From NCBI RefSeq assembly GCF_009765965.1, contig NZ_LMUL01000010.1, forward strand, positions 193,887 to 233,127: a DNA stretch of 39,241 nt, read 5' to 3'. Below the pieces are notes generated by a model. That model was not told where the DNA came from. It ran no database searches and saw only the letters and a program-made list of their open reading frames with translations. This DNA comes from Caulobacter sp. S45 (GTDB lineage: Bacteria; Pseudomonadota; Alphaproteobacteria; Caulobacterales; Caulobacteraceae). This document shows, one piece after another, positions 1 to 7,834 of the stretch (positions are counted from its first letter, which is position 1; each line of letters opens with the position of its first letter). A program made the translations under genes and the position numbers.

Positions 1-42
1 ATGCTGAGGAACGAGGCGCAGCCTCGTGTCTCGAAGCACGCA
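1..42 (+). repeat. Family-1 hairpin repeat, cut by window edge
   Basis: The window opens inside a copy of the dispersed palindrome. It reads ATGCTGAGGA, then a short stem GAGGC/GCCTC, then GTCTCGAAGCACGCA. The outer arms match the other copies listed here, while the inner stem differs. It sits just past the stop of the LOV kinase gene. Confidence 0.8.
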
Positions 43-48
43 GCTCGC

Positions 49-1083
49 CTACGCCGCCCGCATCGGGATGGTCAGCTGCGCCCTCAGACCGCTCGTCCGC
101 CAGTCCGCATCGAACCGCCCGCGGAGCTGGCGCCCGACGATCGCCCCGATGATGGTCGAGCCGAACCCCGAGGGCCGCTCCAGCGCCGGCGCCGGGCCGC
201 CGGACTCGTCCCAGGCCAGGGTCAGCCGGTGCTGCTCGGGGTCCTCCGACCACTGCACCCGCAGCACCCCGTTGGGCTGCGACAGCGCCCCATGGGTTGC
301 GGTGTTGGCGATCAGCTCGTGGAACACCAGGGCCAGCGGCTGGGCCACATGGGCCGACAGCAGGATGTCGGGGCCTTCCAGCGCCACCCGCTGCGTGCCG
401 AACGGCTCGATCTGCATCTCGATCAGCTCGGCCAGCGGCACGTCCTTCCACCCCCGCCGGGCCAGGATGGCGTGGGCCTTGGCCAAGGCCTGCACGCGCC
501 GCTCCACCGAGGTCGCGTACAGCGCCGCATTGTCCGCGCGGGTCAGGCGCACGATCCCCTGCACCACCGCCAGCACGTTCAGCGCCCGGTGGTCGACCTC
601 CTTCAGCAACCGCCGTTCGGCCGCTTCCAGCACCTCCAGCTTGCGACGCTCGCTGACGTCGACCTGGGAGGCGAAGAAATAGATCAGCCGGCCGGAATCG
701 TCGTGGATCGGGCTGATGTGCAGCAGGTTCCAGAAGGCCGAGCCGTCCTTGCGGTAGTTGAGGATCTCGACGTTGACCTCGCGGTGTTCGGCGATCCCCG
801 CGCGGATTTCCGCCACCGCGAGGAGCGAAGTGCCCTCGCCCTGGAGGAAACGGCAGTTGCGCCCCAGTATCTCCTCGGCGCCATAGCCGCTGAGGTCGAG
901 GAAGGCCTTGTTGGCCAGCACGATCGGGTTGTCGAGCTGGCGCGGGTCGGTGACCAGCATCGGCATCCGGGTCCGCTCCACCGCGATCAGGGCCAGGGCC
1001 TGCCGGTCCGCGACGCCCTGTGGGGAGGCCGCGGCCGGCGCGTCGCCCTTGAGACCTGCGGATGGCTTGGCGGTGACGATCAA
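49..1083 (-). CDS. LOV-domain HWE-family histidine kinase
   Basis: Blue-light sensor histidine kinase of 344 aa, predicted soluble. Residues about 35-148 form a LOV/PAS domain with the flavin-adduct motif GRNCRFLQG (Cys77) and the late Gln of FFASQVDVS (Gln140). Both are standard for FMN-binding LOV domains. The kinase part starts near 155, with phospho-acceptor His165 in VDHRALNVL, an N-box HELIANTATHGA near 255-266, and WDESGGP (291-297). That WxE signature defines HWE kinases. There are no membrane segments. No response regulator lies next to it, so its partner is unknown. It is convergent with nothing and is transcribed away from the amidohydrolase at 1215. The family call is firm. A link to the general stress response, as for other alphaproteobacterial LOV kinases, is inference. 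Confidence 0.92.
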   Translation of the reverse strand: MIVTAKPSAGLKGDAPAAASPQGVADRQALALIAVERTRMPMLVTDPRQLDNPIVLANKAFLDLSGYGAEEILGRNCRFLQGEGTSLLAVAEIRAGIAEHREVNVEILNYRKDGSAFWNLLHISPIHDDSGRLIYFFASQVDVSERRKLEVLEAAERRLLKEVDHRALNVLAVVQGIVRLTRADNAALYATSVERRVQALAKAHAILARRGWKDVPLAELIEMQIEPFGTQRVALEGPDILLSAHVAQPLALVFHELIANTATHGALSQPNGVLRVQWSEDPEQHRLTLAWDESGGPAPALERPSGFGSTIIGAIVGRQLRGRFDADWRTSGLRAQLTIPMRAA

Positions 1084-1214
1084 CGACGGCCTCTCACGGC
1101 GCGTGGGCGCAGCTCCGAAACGACCGGCGCGGGCGGCGGTTGCCTGACTTTGTGTCTGGACAGGAACACGCCGCTCGGCGAGCGGTTGGCGAAGCGTCCC
1201 GTCAGGAGCCCGCC

Positions 1215-2210
1215 ATGCGTATCGTCGCCCTCGAAGAGCATTTCACCGTCCCCGAGCTGATCGGCCGGATCGAGCCGGCCACGATCCGGGCGCGCGGTTT
1301 TCCCGGTCCCGACATCCGCCCGTTGGCCAAGGCCCGCAGCGCGGACCTGGCCGAGGTCGGACCCGAGCGGCTGGCCCGGATGGACGAGGCGGGGATCAGC
1401 CTGCAGGTGCTCTCGGCCGTCGGCCCCGGCGCGGACCTGCTCGACCCGACGCGCGGGATCGCCCTGGCGCGCGACTACAACAACCGCCTCAAGCAGATCG
1501 TCAACGAGCGTCCCGACCGCTTCGCCGGTTTCGCCCACCTGCCGATGACCGCCCCCGACGCCGCCGCCGACGAGCTGGAGCGCGCGGTGCGCGAGCTGGG
1601 CTTCTGCGGCGCCCTGGTCAACGGGACCACCGAGGGCCGCTTCCTCGACGACCCGATGTACGCCCCGCTGCTGGCGCGGGCCGAACAGCTCGACGTTCCG
1701 ATCTACCTGCATCCCGGCATCCCGCCCGAGGCGGTGCGCAAGGCCTATTACGACGGCCTGCCCGGCGGGACCGGCTTCGTCCTGTCCACCGCCGGCTGGG
1801 GCTGGCACGCCGAGACCGCCGTCCACGTCCTGCGCCTGGTGCTGTCGGGGACGCTGGAGCGCCATCGCCGGCTGAAGCTGATCATCGGCCACATGGGCGA
1901 GGGCCTGCCGGCCATGATGGCGCGCTGCGACAACACCCTGGGCGGCGAGGTCTCGACCTACCTCGATCGCGGCGTCAGCGAGACCATCCTGGACCAGGTC
2001 TGGATCACCACCAGCGGCTTCTTCACCCTGGCCCCGTTCATGGCCGCCCTGATGACCTTCGGCGCCGACCGCATCCTGTTCTCGGTCGACTACCCCTTCG
2101 CCCGCAACGACGTCGGGACCCGCTTCCTCGACACCCTGCCGGTCTCGCCCGCCGACAAGCTGAAGATCGCCCACGCCAACGCCGATCGGTTGCTTGGGCT
2201 AAAACCCTAG
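1215..2210 (+). CDS. Amidohydrolase 2 family protein (decarboxylase/hydrolase)
   Basis: Metal-dependent TIM-barrel hydrolase of 331 aa, of the amidohydrolase_2 group that includes gamma-resorcylate and aminocarboxymuconate-semialdehyde decarboxylases. The N-terminus MRIVALEEHF carries the ExH metal motif. YLHPGIPPE and LIIGHMGEG supply barrel histidines, and FSVDYPF supplies the late catalytic Asp. An open frame extends upstream to 1140, but ATG 1215 has AGGAG a few bases before it and begins with the family's typical EEH start, so 1215 is preferred. It stands alone. A family-1 repeat follows the stop. The substrate cannot be told from sequence. Confidence 0.9.
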   Translation: MRIVALEEHFTVPELIGRIEPATIRARGFPGPDIRPLAKARSADLAEVGPERLARMDEAGISLQVLSAVGPGADLLDPTRGIALARDYNNRLKQIVNERPDRFAGFAHLPMTAPDAAADELERAVRELGFCGALVNGTTEGRFLDDPMYAPLLARAEQLDVPIYLHPGIPPEAVRKAYYDGLPGGTGFVLSTAGWGWHAETAVHVLRLVLSGTLERHRRLKLIIGHMGEGLPAMMARCDNTLGGEVSTYLDRGVSETILDQVWITTSGFFTLAPFMAALMTFGADRILFSVDYPFARNDVGTRFLDTLPVSPADKLKIAHANADRLLGLKP

Positions 2211-2243
2211 CTGAACCAACCTTTCCCCCGCTCATCCCCAACC

Positions 2244-2288
2244 TTCGTCATGCTGAGGAGCGGCGCCAGCCGCGTCTCGAAGCACGCA
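2244..2288 (+). repeat. Family-1 hairpin repeat, single unit
   Basis: Single unit of the dispersed palindrome, with arms CGTCATGCTGAGGAG and CGTCTCGAAGCACGC around the stem GCGGC-GCCA-GCCGC. It lies between the amidohydrolase and the GNAT gene. Confidence 0.9.
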
Positions 2289-2345
2289 CACCCGTCGCCG
2301 AGCGCGCCTTTGCGCCCGCTGGAAACCTCGCATAGTTGAACACCC

Positions 2346-2897
2346 GTGCGCGTGCTGGAGCCCCAGTTGACCCCCGTCCCCACCATCCGCCGCCTGGACC
2401 CGGCCGAAGCGGACGCCAGCATCGCCGCCCTGTCCGACGTGCTGATCGACTGCGTCCAGGGCGGCGCCTCGGTCAGCTTCATGGCCCCGCTGACCCGCCA
2501 GACCGCCGACGCCTTCTGGCGCAAGGTCGCCGAGCGCGTCGCCGCCGGCCTGGTCGATCTGCTGGTCGCCGAACTGGACGGGCGGATCGTCGGCACGGTG
2601 CACCTGGTCCCGGCCGAGCCCGAGAACCAGCCCCATCGCGCCGACGTGGCCAAGATGCTGGTCCATCGCCGCGCGCGCCGGTGCGGGGTCGGCCGCGCCC
2701 TGATGACCGCGGTGGAGGACCTCGCCCGCGTCCGCGGCAAGACCCTGCTGGTGCTGGACACCGTCACCGACGGCGCCGGCGAGCGGATGTACCAGGGCCT
2801 GGACTGGGTCCGCGTCGGCGTCATCCCCGGCTACGCCCTGTTTCCGGACGGATCGCTCTGCGGCGCCACCACCTTCTACAAGTGCATCGCCCCATAG
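2346..2897 (+). CDS. GNAT family N-acetyltransferase
   Basis: Predicted acetyl-CoA-dependent N-acetyltransferase of up to 183 aa. The GNAT core is clear: a beta-strand with GRIVGTVHLV near 78-88, then KMLVHRRARRCGVGRALM, which is the RxxGxG pyrophosphate-binding loop, then LLVLDTVTDGAGERMYQGLDW, the usual C-terminal strand-helix. No ATG fits the start. GTG 2346 gives the longest protein, but TTG 2367 has GGAG six bases upstream and may be the true start. Substrate unknown. Monocistronic between a hairpin repeat and a secreted-protein gene. Confidence 0.85.
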   Translation: MRVLEPQLTPVPTIRRLDPAEADASIAALSDVLIDCVQGGASVSFMAPLTRQTADAFWRKVAERVAAGLVDLLVAELDGRIVGTVHLVPAEPENQPHRADVAKMLVHRRARRCGVGRALMTAVEDLARVRGKTLLVLDTVTDGAGERMYQGLDWVRVGVIPGYALFPDGSLCGATTFYKCIAP

Positions 2898-2964
2898 CCG
2901 TCCGCCCCCGCGAGGCGTGACGGCGCGCTCGACGGGGAGGGCGGCTTGGATCAAGCTGGCGGTC

Positions 2965-3903
2965 ATGCGGCGAGCCCTGTCGATCCTGAGCGCAATGGCC
3001 TGTGTCTGCGGCGCGGCGTTCCCGGCGCGGGCCGCCGCTCCGACCGCACTGCCCGGCGTCACCGTCACCGCGCCCTTGCTGAAGAAGATCCCCGAGACGG
3101 TGCAGACCTTCGGCGCTCCGGCGACGCGGGGCCGGCTGGCGCGCTGGCGCACCGAGGTCTGCCCCATCGTCCTGGGTATGAGCAGCGAGCGCGACGCCTA
3201 CTTCGCCCAGCGTATCCGCGACGTCGCCAAGCTGGCCGGGGCGCCGTCCGCGCCCAGCCGCTGCGTCCCCGACATCGTGGTCTTCATCACCACCGACCCC
3301 GACGCCATGGTCCGCCGCCTGACCGAGCGGGCCAAGGTGCTGCTCAACGGGCCCTCGCGCTGGCCGGTGCAGAACAGCCAGCTCGTCCGCTTCGCCGGGG
3401 GCAAGGGCGACCCGGTCCACCTGTTCTACCTCTCCGGCGACGGGCCGGTGCTGACCGGCGGCGACCAGACGCCGGCGGTCTCCAACGCCAGCGCGGCGTT
3501 CGCCCTGTCCAACGACCTGTTCGGGCCGCCGGTCTACGACCAGGGCCACGCCTCGCGCCTGACGCCGTGGGTGGACGAGGCCTTCCTGCGCGTGGTGCTG
3601 GTGGTGGACGCCAGACAGCTGTTGGGCTTGGACGGGGTGCAGATTTCGGCCTACCTGTCGCTGACGACGCTGGCCGACGTCAATGTGGGCGACCAGGACT
3701 TCCCGACCATCGCCAACCTGTTCTCCGACCGGGCGCACGGCCGTCCGCCCGCCGCCGATCTGACCTTCTGGGACCGGGCCTATCTGGGCGCGCTGTACAA
3801 GACCCAGTCCCAGACGAGCCTGTCGATGCAGCAGAGCGCCATGGCCGACCGCATCGCCCACGCCGTCCAGAGCCAGACCATCCTGCCCGCCGCAGGACGC
3901 TGA
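2965..3903 (+). CDS. Secreted protein of unknown function
   Basis: Protein of 312 aa from ATG 2965, with a signal peptide (MRRALSILSAMACVCGAAF, cleavage probably after ARA). It is therefore periplasmic or exported. The mature part has no motif I can name. It contains DIVVFITTDPDAMV near 110-125 and hydrophobic strands such as AFLRVVLVVDARQLLG. This type of secreted protein, with VTV-rich N-terminal segment and paired Cys (VCP, RCVP), is common in Caulobacterales genomes without assigned role; that is recollection, not a search. An upstream GTG at 2917 would bury the signal peptide, so it is rejected. A composite repeat follows. Confidence 0.8.
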   Translation: MRRALSILSAMACVCGAAFPARAAAPTALPGVTVTAPLLKKIPETVQTFGAPATRGRLARWRTEVCPIVLGMSSERDAYFAQRIRDVAKLAGAPSAPSRCVPDIVVFITTDPDAMVRRLTERAKVLLNGPSRWPVQNSQLVRFAGGKGDPVHLFYLSGDGPVLTGGDQTPAVSNASAAFALSNDLFGPPVYDQGHASRLTPWVDEAFLRVVLVVDARQLLGLDGVQISAYLSLTTLADVNVGDQDFPTIANLFSDRAHGRPPAADLTFWDRAYLGALYKTQSQTSLSMQQSAMADRIAHAVQSQTILPAAGR

Positions 3904-3942
3904 GACGCGGACGAGGAACACCTCGCCGACCCGCCTACATAT

Positions 3943-4110
3943 GGCTGTTTTCCCGTCGAGTGTTGGTAGGGTCCAGGGGAGCACGCGTTGGGGGCCTGCG
4001 TGCTTCGAGACGCGGCTCTCGCCGCTCCTCAGCATGACGAAGGTTTGTGGGATTCACCAAGGCCCGTCATCCTGAGGAGCCCCGAAGGAGCGTCTCGAAG
4101 GACGCACACC
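3943..4110 (-). repeat. Composite palindromic element A (MITE-like)
   Basis: Two family-1 hairpin units face each other (3997-4042 and 4064-4108), separated by a 20-odd bp spacer. One outer end (3943-3980) reads GGCTGTTTTCCCGTCGAGTG then TTGGTAGGGTCCAGGGGAGC. Read on the minus strand, the order, spacer and outer end match elements B and C. The other outer end is missing, so this copy looks truncated. It fills most of the 305-bp gap between genes; nothing else is visible in that gap. Confidence 0.85.
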
Positions 4111-4208
4111 CCTCGGCGCTTGATGCAAAGCGGCCCGCATTAGCGCCTTGACGCCAAGCGACCGGCGTCATCAACTCAGCCTATCGGTGTGTAGGTGAGG
4201 CTTGGGGC

Positions 4209-4511
4209 ATGCTGGCCGCTTTCGTCGTTTTCGCCCAGGCCGCAAGCGTCGCCCTGGCCCCGTCGCCCGCCCCGGACGCCCTGAGCCGGCCCGAGGTTTC
4301 GTTCACCCAGACCTACGTCCATACGGCCTCGAAAAGTCGCGAGACGATCTCGGATGCGCTGCCCCAGGTCCAGTTGGATCAGACCTTATGCAAGCGCATG
4401 ACCTTCAACGGGTGGCATATTCCGCATAACGTCTGCGCCACCAAGGCGCAGTGGCTGACCATCAAACAGACGCGCAACCCCCACCTGATCGAGAGCTTCG
4501 TCGAGCACTGA
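4209..4511 (+). CDS. Small secreted two-cysteine protein (CK...G.H...C.TKAQW family)
   Basis: Protein of 100 aa with an N-terminal signal peptide (MLAAFVVFAQAASVALAPSP). The mature part ends with LCKRMTFNGWHIPHNVCATKAQW. The same pattern, CK then G-x-H-[LI] then C-x-T-[RK]-A-x-W, recurs in the two tandem genes at 20755-21060 and 21309-21617. The three are therefore paralogues of one small secreted family with two conserved Cys, probably a disulphide. Function unknown. It is convergent with the cyclophilin gene, the two stops being adjacent. Confidence 0.78.
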   Translation: MLAAFVVFAQAASVALAPSPAPDALSRPEVSFTQTYVHTASKSRETISDALPQVQLDQTLCKRMTFNGWHIPHNVCATKAQWLTIKQTRNPHLIESFVEH

Positions 4512-5126
4512 TCAGCCGACCCGGCGCATGTTCAGGATCGGCACGACGGGGTCCAGCCACTGGCCCTCCATGTCGGGAAAGCGCGACTTGCCGGGCGTCG
4601 GCAGGGCCAGGATCGTGCGCACCACCCCCATGCCCGCAACCACCTGGCCGAACGCCGCGTAGCCCAGGTTGTCGCCCTTCGCGCCCGGATGGGCGTCCAG
4701 ATAGGGCTCCGGGCTGGCGCAGATGAAGAAGTCCGCCGTCGCCGAGCCCGGCGCATAGCGGCCGAGCGAGATGGTCCCGGTCGTGTGCTTGATCCCGGTC
4801 ATCCGGGTGCTCTCGTGGGCGATCGGCGGGAAGCGGCGGACCTTGTCGGACGGCCCGCCGACGATGGTGCCCTCCTTGGGCGCGCCGGGCGTGCGCGACG
4901 CGCGGAAGAACGAGCCGCCGTCGTACTTCCCGGCCTCGACATAGTGCAGGAAGTTGGCGGTGGTCAGCGGCGCCTTGCCGGCCTCAAGCTCGACCACGAT
5001 AGCGCCGTGGTTGGTCCGGATCGTCACCCTCGGCTTGCCGGTCGCGGCCAGGGCGCCCATCGCCCCGGTCACCACCAGCCCCGCGCCGCCCAGCAAGCTC
5101 CGACGTCCGATCCTTGCGCCGCTCAT
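4512..5126 (-). CDS. Cyclophilin-type peptidyl-prolyl isomerase, exported
   Basis: Peptidyl-prolyl cis-trans isomerase of 204 aa. The N-terminus RIGRRSLLGGAGLV has a twin-Arg (residues 8-9) before a hydrophobic stretch, suggesting Tat export of the folded enzyme to the periplasm. The cyclophilin fold runs from about 33 to 200: TNHGAIVVELE, TTANFLHYVEAGKYDGGSFF, then ADFFICASPEPYLD and LGYAAFGQVVAGMGVV. The last two match the family's FFI...P.LD and FG.V..GM.VV blocks. The Arg of the usual FHRV segment appears as FFRAS. ATG 5126 is the natural start. Transcribed alone. Confidence 0.9.
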   Translation of the reverse strand: MSGARIGRRSLLGGAGLVVTGAMGALAATGKPRVTIRTNHGAIVVELEAGKAPLTTANFLHYVEAGKYDGGSFFRASRTPGAPKEGTIVGGPSDKVRRFPPIAHESTRMTGIKHTTGTISLGRYAPGSATADFFICASPEPYLDAHPGAKGDNLGYAAFGQVVAGMGVVRTILALPTPGKSRFPDMEGQWLDPVVPILNMRRVG

Positions 5127-5305
5127 GGCCTGTTCCCGCTCCGTGTCCGCAACCCAGCCTTAGCGCTTCACACCCGCGTCCGTCGACCCGAGCGCCGGCC
5201 CGATGCGCTCCGGACCTAGTTCAGGTCTGCATCAGGTCTGCATCAGTCGGGCCCTCAAAACGCCACACGGCCTGGGCGACACTCCTGCGTCGCGGAGCCG
5301 CCCGG

Positions 5306-6064
5306 ATGTATTCGCAAGCCCAGCCTCCGCTCGCGGTCTTCGCCTGGGCGCGCGCGACCCCGTCGGCCCGCTCGACCCGGCGCCGCTGGGCCTATGGGCT
5401 GCTGTTATCCCTCGCACTCAACCTCGTCCTGCTCGCCGGCCTGCTGATCGGAGGACACGAGCCGACCTGGCGCCTCTCGCAGCCGACCGAAAGGGCGCTG
5501 ACGGTCGAGCTCCGCCGCGACGCCGCGGTTCCGCCCGTCCCACCACCGACCGCGACCTGGGCCGAGCCGTCGTCCTTGCGCAGCATCCCGGTCGGCAAGC
5601 CCTCGATGCGCGCGGCGCCCCGGCGCCCGATCACGCCGGCCCTGCTCTCGCGTCCCGTCCCACCTCCGCCCATCGCCCCGTCCCCGTCCGCCCAGGCCGC
5701 GCCGCAAAAGGGCGCCCAGGCCGGCGACGACGTCCAGGCCAAGGTCCGCGCCGCCCTGCGCGGCCTGGGCTGCGCCCAACAGGGCAGCCTGGGCCTGACC
5801 CCGACCGAGCGCGAGAACTGCATGCGGATGCTGAACAACGACGCCTCGGTGGGCGCCCGCCAGTGGGTCGACCCGATCTCCTCGCCCGCCAAGCGCGCCT
5901 ACTACGACGCCGTCCAGCAGTCCTACCAGGACATCCGTACCTACAACCCGGTCAACGGCCCGATGGCCGGCCACGGCGTCTCCATCGGCTGCAAGCACGG
6001 CAAGTGCGGCGTCACCCCGCCCCAGGGCGTCCTGACCGAAGAGGCGGGCATCCCCAAACCTTGA
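5306..6064 (+). CDS. Single-pass membrane protein with proline-rich, TonB-like periplasmic part
   Basis: Protein of 252 aa from ATG 5306. An Arg-rich cytosolic start (RSTRRRWAYG) leads into one membrane helix near 30-50 (LLLSLALNLVLLAGLLIGG). A Pro/Ala-rich periplasmic linker follows with repeated PPP. A C-terminal domain starts at VRAALRGLGCAQQGSLGLTP and contains ERENCMRML and two further Cys in IGCKHGKCG. The layout resembles TonB/TolA-type envelope proteins, but there is no recognisable TonB C-terminal domain. Related Cys-containing domains occur in Caulobacterales hypothetical proteins (recollection). The frame is open upstream to 5114, but that part lacks protein-like composition. An 11-bp tandem repeat (CAGGTCTGCAT twice) lies at 5223-5244. 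Confidence 0.75.
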   Translation: MYSQAQPPLAVFAWARATPSARSTRRRWAYGLLLSLALNLVLLAGLLIGGHEPTWRLSQPTERALTVELRRDAAVPPVPPPTATWAEPSSLRSIPVGKPSMRAAPRRPITPALLSRPVPPPPIAPSPSAQAAPQKGAQAGDDVQAKVRAALRGLGCAQQGSLGLTPTERENCMRMLNNDASVGARQWVDPISSPAKRAYYDAVQQSYQDIRTYNPVNGPMAGHGVSIGCKHGKCGVTPPQGVLTEEAGIPKP

Positions 6065-6213
6065 GCGAGGGGGCGTCGTGTGTGGTCGAGGATAGGCTGG
6101 ACGCTGTGGACAACGGCCCTGGCCTTATGACTGGCGGTGCATCCGCCGCGAGGTCCGCGCCCTCGATAGGATTATGGTGGCTGAGATCGCAGTCGTGCCG
6201 GACGGCCTGTCCG

Positions 6214-6471
6214 CTAGTCGTTCAGATCAGCCAGCAGCGCGTCGAAGCTATCGACCTTCGTAACCTCGCCGCGCTCCGCAGCATCGAGGGCCGCCCGCGT
6301 GGTCGCATTGGGGGTCCGCACGTCGAAGGGCAACGCCTTTTCACTGGCGACCCGCACAAGCAACATGCGGATGGCGTCTGAGACGGTCAGCCCCATGTCG
6401 GCAAGGGCGGCGGTGGCGTCCCGCTTAAGGCCGGAGTCGATCCGCGCCCGCACTATTTCCAACGAAGCCAT
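6214..6471 (-). CDS. RelB/DinJ-family antitoxin
   Basis: Antitoxin of 85 aa. The N-terminal half (IVRARIDSGLKRDATAALADMGLTVSDAIRML) is a ribbon-helix-helix domain with the DinJ signature, including GLTVSDAIRMLL. The C-terminal tail (AALDAAERGEVTKVDSFDALLADL) matches the toxin-wrapping end of DinJ. Known DinJ/RelB proteins neutralise a YafQ/RelE mRNA interferase and autoregulate. Unusually, the only YafQ gene here is divergent and 447 bp away at 6918, separated by another gene. A perfect inverted repeat lies 16 bp upstream of ATG 6471. The start 13 codons upstream (6510) would place that operator inside the gene, so 6471 is preferred. Confidence 0.85.
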   Translation of the reverse strand: MASLEIVRARIDSGLKRDATAALADMGLTVSDAIRMLLVRVASEKALPFDVRTPNATTRAALDAAERGEVTKVDSFDALLADLND

Positions 6472-6486
6472 ATCTAAATCCTTGTG

Positions 6487-6502
6487 GGCTCTCCCGAGAG
6501 CC
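6487..6502. promoter_or_regulatory. Inverted repeat, probable antitoxin operator
   Basis: GGCTCTC-CC-GAGAGCC: 7-bp perfect arms with a 2-bp centre, directly upstream of the DinJ-type antitoxin start. RHH antitoxins bind such short palindromes. Its use as operator is inference. Confidence 0.55.
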
Positions 6503-6588
6503 GTAACCACAATGTAGCTACGAATGTTTAAGGGTCAAATTTTTAGCTTCCACCCTTCCAGCGTGGGGAACATACGTGGGCGGCCCGC

Positions 6589-6918
6589 ATGAAGAAGCTC
6601 GAAGAGCTGCAATTCATCAGCCTCAAGGCGGGCAAGGCCGGCCCGATGACGCACGCCCTGATCCACAATCCGCACCTAATCTTGCGCTGGCATTACGAGC
6701 GGAAGACGCCGGGCCTTGTGGATGCGAGCTATAACGCGCTGATCGGGCTGGCTTTGGAAGTGGGGGCGATGGACATGTTTCCCATGCCGACCGCTCCGGC
6801 TTCGGCCCCCTCCCCAGTCCCGCCGCCGCCTCCGATGACCGCCGCCGAGGCTTTCGGGGCGCCGCCCACGGTTCCTCCGGTTGCCGCTCCTGCACCGGCT
6901 GACGACGGGGCGGCGTGA
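6589..6918 (+). CDS. Unknown 109-aa protein coupled to YafQ toxin
   Basis: Protein of 109 aa that I do not recognise. The N-terminal 65 residues look folded (KKLEELQFISLKAG, then ALIHNPHLILRWHYERKTPG, then ASYNALIGLALEVGAMDMF). The C-terminal 40 residues are low-complexity Pro/Ala (PSPVPPPPPM). Its stop overlaps the start of the YafQ toxin gene (TGATG), the arrangement normally seen for an antitoxin with its toxin. It has no RHH, HTH or AbrB motif I can see. It may be a non-canonical antitoxin or a third component; function is inference only. Codon use is less GC3-biased than the neighbours. Confidence 0.7.
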   Translation: MKKLEELQFISLKAGKAGPMTHALIHNPHLILRWHYERKTPGLVDASYNALIGLALEVGAMDMFPMPTAPASAPSPVPPPPPMTAAEAFGAPPTVPPVAAPAPADDGAA

Positions 6919-7196
6919 TGTTGGGTCTTGCCTATACCGGGCAGTTCAAGCGCGACTACAAGCGCGAGAAGAACGGCCAACACTCCGAAGGCCTCGACGA
7001 GCTTTTGAAGACCGTCACGGACCTCCTGCGCTCGGGCACGAAGTTGCCAGTGGCGAACAAGGACCACGCGCTTAAGGGCAAGTGGACGGGATCGCGGGAT
7101 TGTCATCTCAAGCCCGACTTGGTGCTGATCTACCGCGAGACGGAAACGGTGATCGAGCTTGCCCGCGTGGGCTCGCATAGCGAGTTGTTCGGTTAA
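6918..7196 (+). CDS. yafQ: YafQ-family mRNA interferase toxin
   Basis: RelE-superfamily ribosome-dependent endoribonuclease of 92 aa, the same length as E. coli YafQ and alignable without gaps to my recollection of it. The catalytic positions fall at the same numbers: His50 (NKDHALKG), His63 (DCHLKPD), Asp67, His87 (GSHSELFG) and Phe91. The residue after Asp67 is Leu, where E. coli has Trp68. Its start overlaps the stop of the 109-aa gene by one base (TGATG), so translation is probably coupled. The DinJ-type antitoxin is on the opposite strand upstream. Toxicity and partner choice cannot be read from sequence. Confidence 0.9.
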   Translation: MLGLAYTGQFKRDYKREKNGQHSEGLDELLKTVTDLLRSGTKLPVANKDHALKGKWTGSRDCHLKPDLVLIYRETETVIELARVGSHSELFG

Positions 7197-7322
7197 CCGC
7201 CGAAAGAGGACACGTGCTCAGTCGGCGATTGGGTCAAGAGAAGTCCGATGACCACGTTGAGAACGTTTGGTGATGCTCAGTGGACGGATCAGATTTTCGA
7301 ATAATCCCAGAGCCCGCCCTAG

Positions 7323-7736
7323 CTAAAGCCGCAAGTCTTCCGCCGCCAGCGCCGGCGCGATGCCGGCCATCTTCTCTTCGAATCCTCCCGGCGTGTTCAG
7401 GCTGATGAACCCCGACCGCACCTCCGCGCGATTGGCGAAGTCGTGCTGGGTTCCGCCGGGGATCAGCGCGTAGCCTCCCGCCGCCAGGTCCGACCACCGC
7501 CCATCGATCATCAGGCTGAGCGTGCCTTCGATCACATAGAAGATGTGGTCGTCGCTGTGGACATGGGGACCCGGACCACGCGTCTGCGGATCGAGCCACC
7601 ATTCGGAAATGGAATAGCGTCCCGCCGTTTCTTCGCCATCGGCTTTGAACACGGCCTTCATCCGGCCCATGTCGTACACGCGGCCGTGCTCCGAATGTAA
7701 GATCACCGGCCGGCGAATCTCTTCCGCCTGTTCCAA
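7323..7736 (-). CDS. Cupin-domain protein
   Basis: Small single-domain cupin of 137 aa. HVHSDDHIFYVIEGTLSLMI is the first metal-binding cupin motif (HxH...E), and IPGGTQHDFANR is the second, with its His. No ATG fits well. TTG 7736 has a perfect AGGAGG six bases upstream, so I choose it. The frame runs open further upstream but there overlaps the dioxygenase gene. It lies just downstream of the phytanoyl-dioxygenase-like gene on the same strand, a possible operon. It may be an enzyme or a sugar/metabolite-binding protein; substrate unknown. Confidence 0.8.
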   Translation of the reverse strand: MEQAEEIRRPVILHSEHGRVYDMGRMKAVFKADGEETAGRYSISEWWLDPQTRGPGPHVHSDDHIFYVIEGTLSLMIDGRWSDLAAGGYALIPGGTQHDFANRAEVRSGFISLNTPGGFEEKMAGIAPALAAEDLRL

Positions 7737-7834
7737 GCGCGCCTCCTGTTCCTTCGCCAAGGTCTCATCTTTGCCGAACGTCAGCAACGGACACCGACGA
7801 TAGACGCGCGGAAGGCCGCAATCCTCGGCCCCGC

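Noticed and set aside
49-1083. Assigning the symbol lovK
   Set aside because: The LOV and HWE domains are clear, but the neighbouring lovR-type regulator is absent and orthology cannot be shown by eye.
5223-5247. 11-bp tandem repeat as a regulatory array
   Set aside because: Only two copies, with no promoter elements near; probably slippage.
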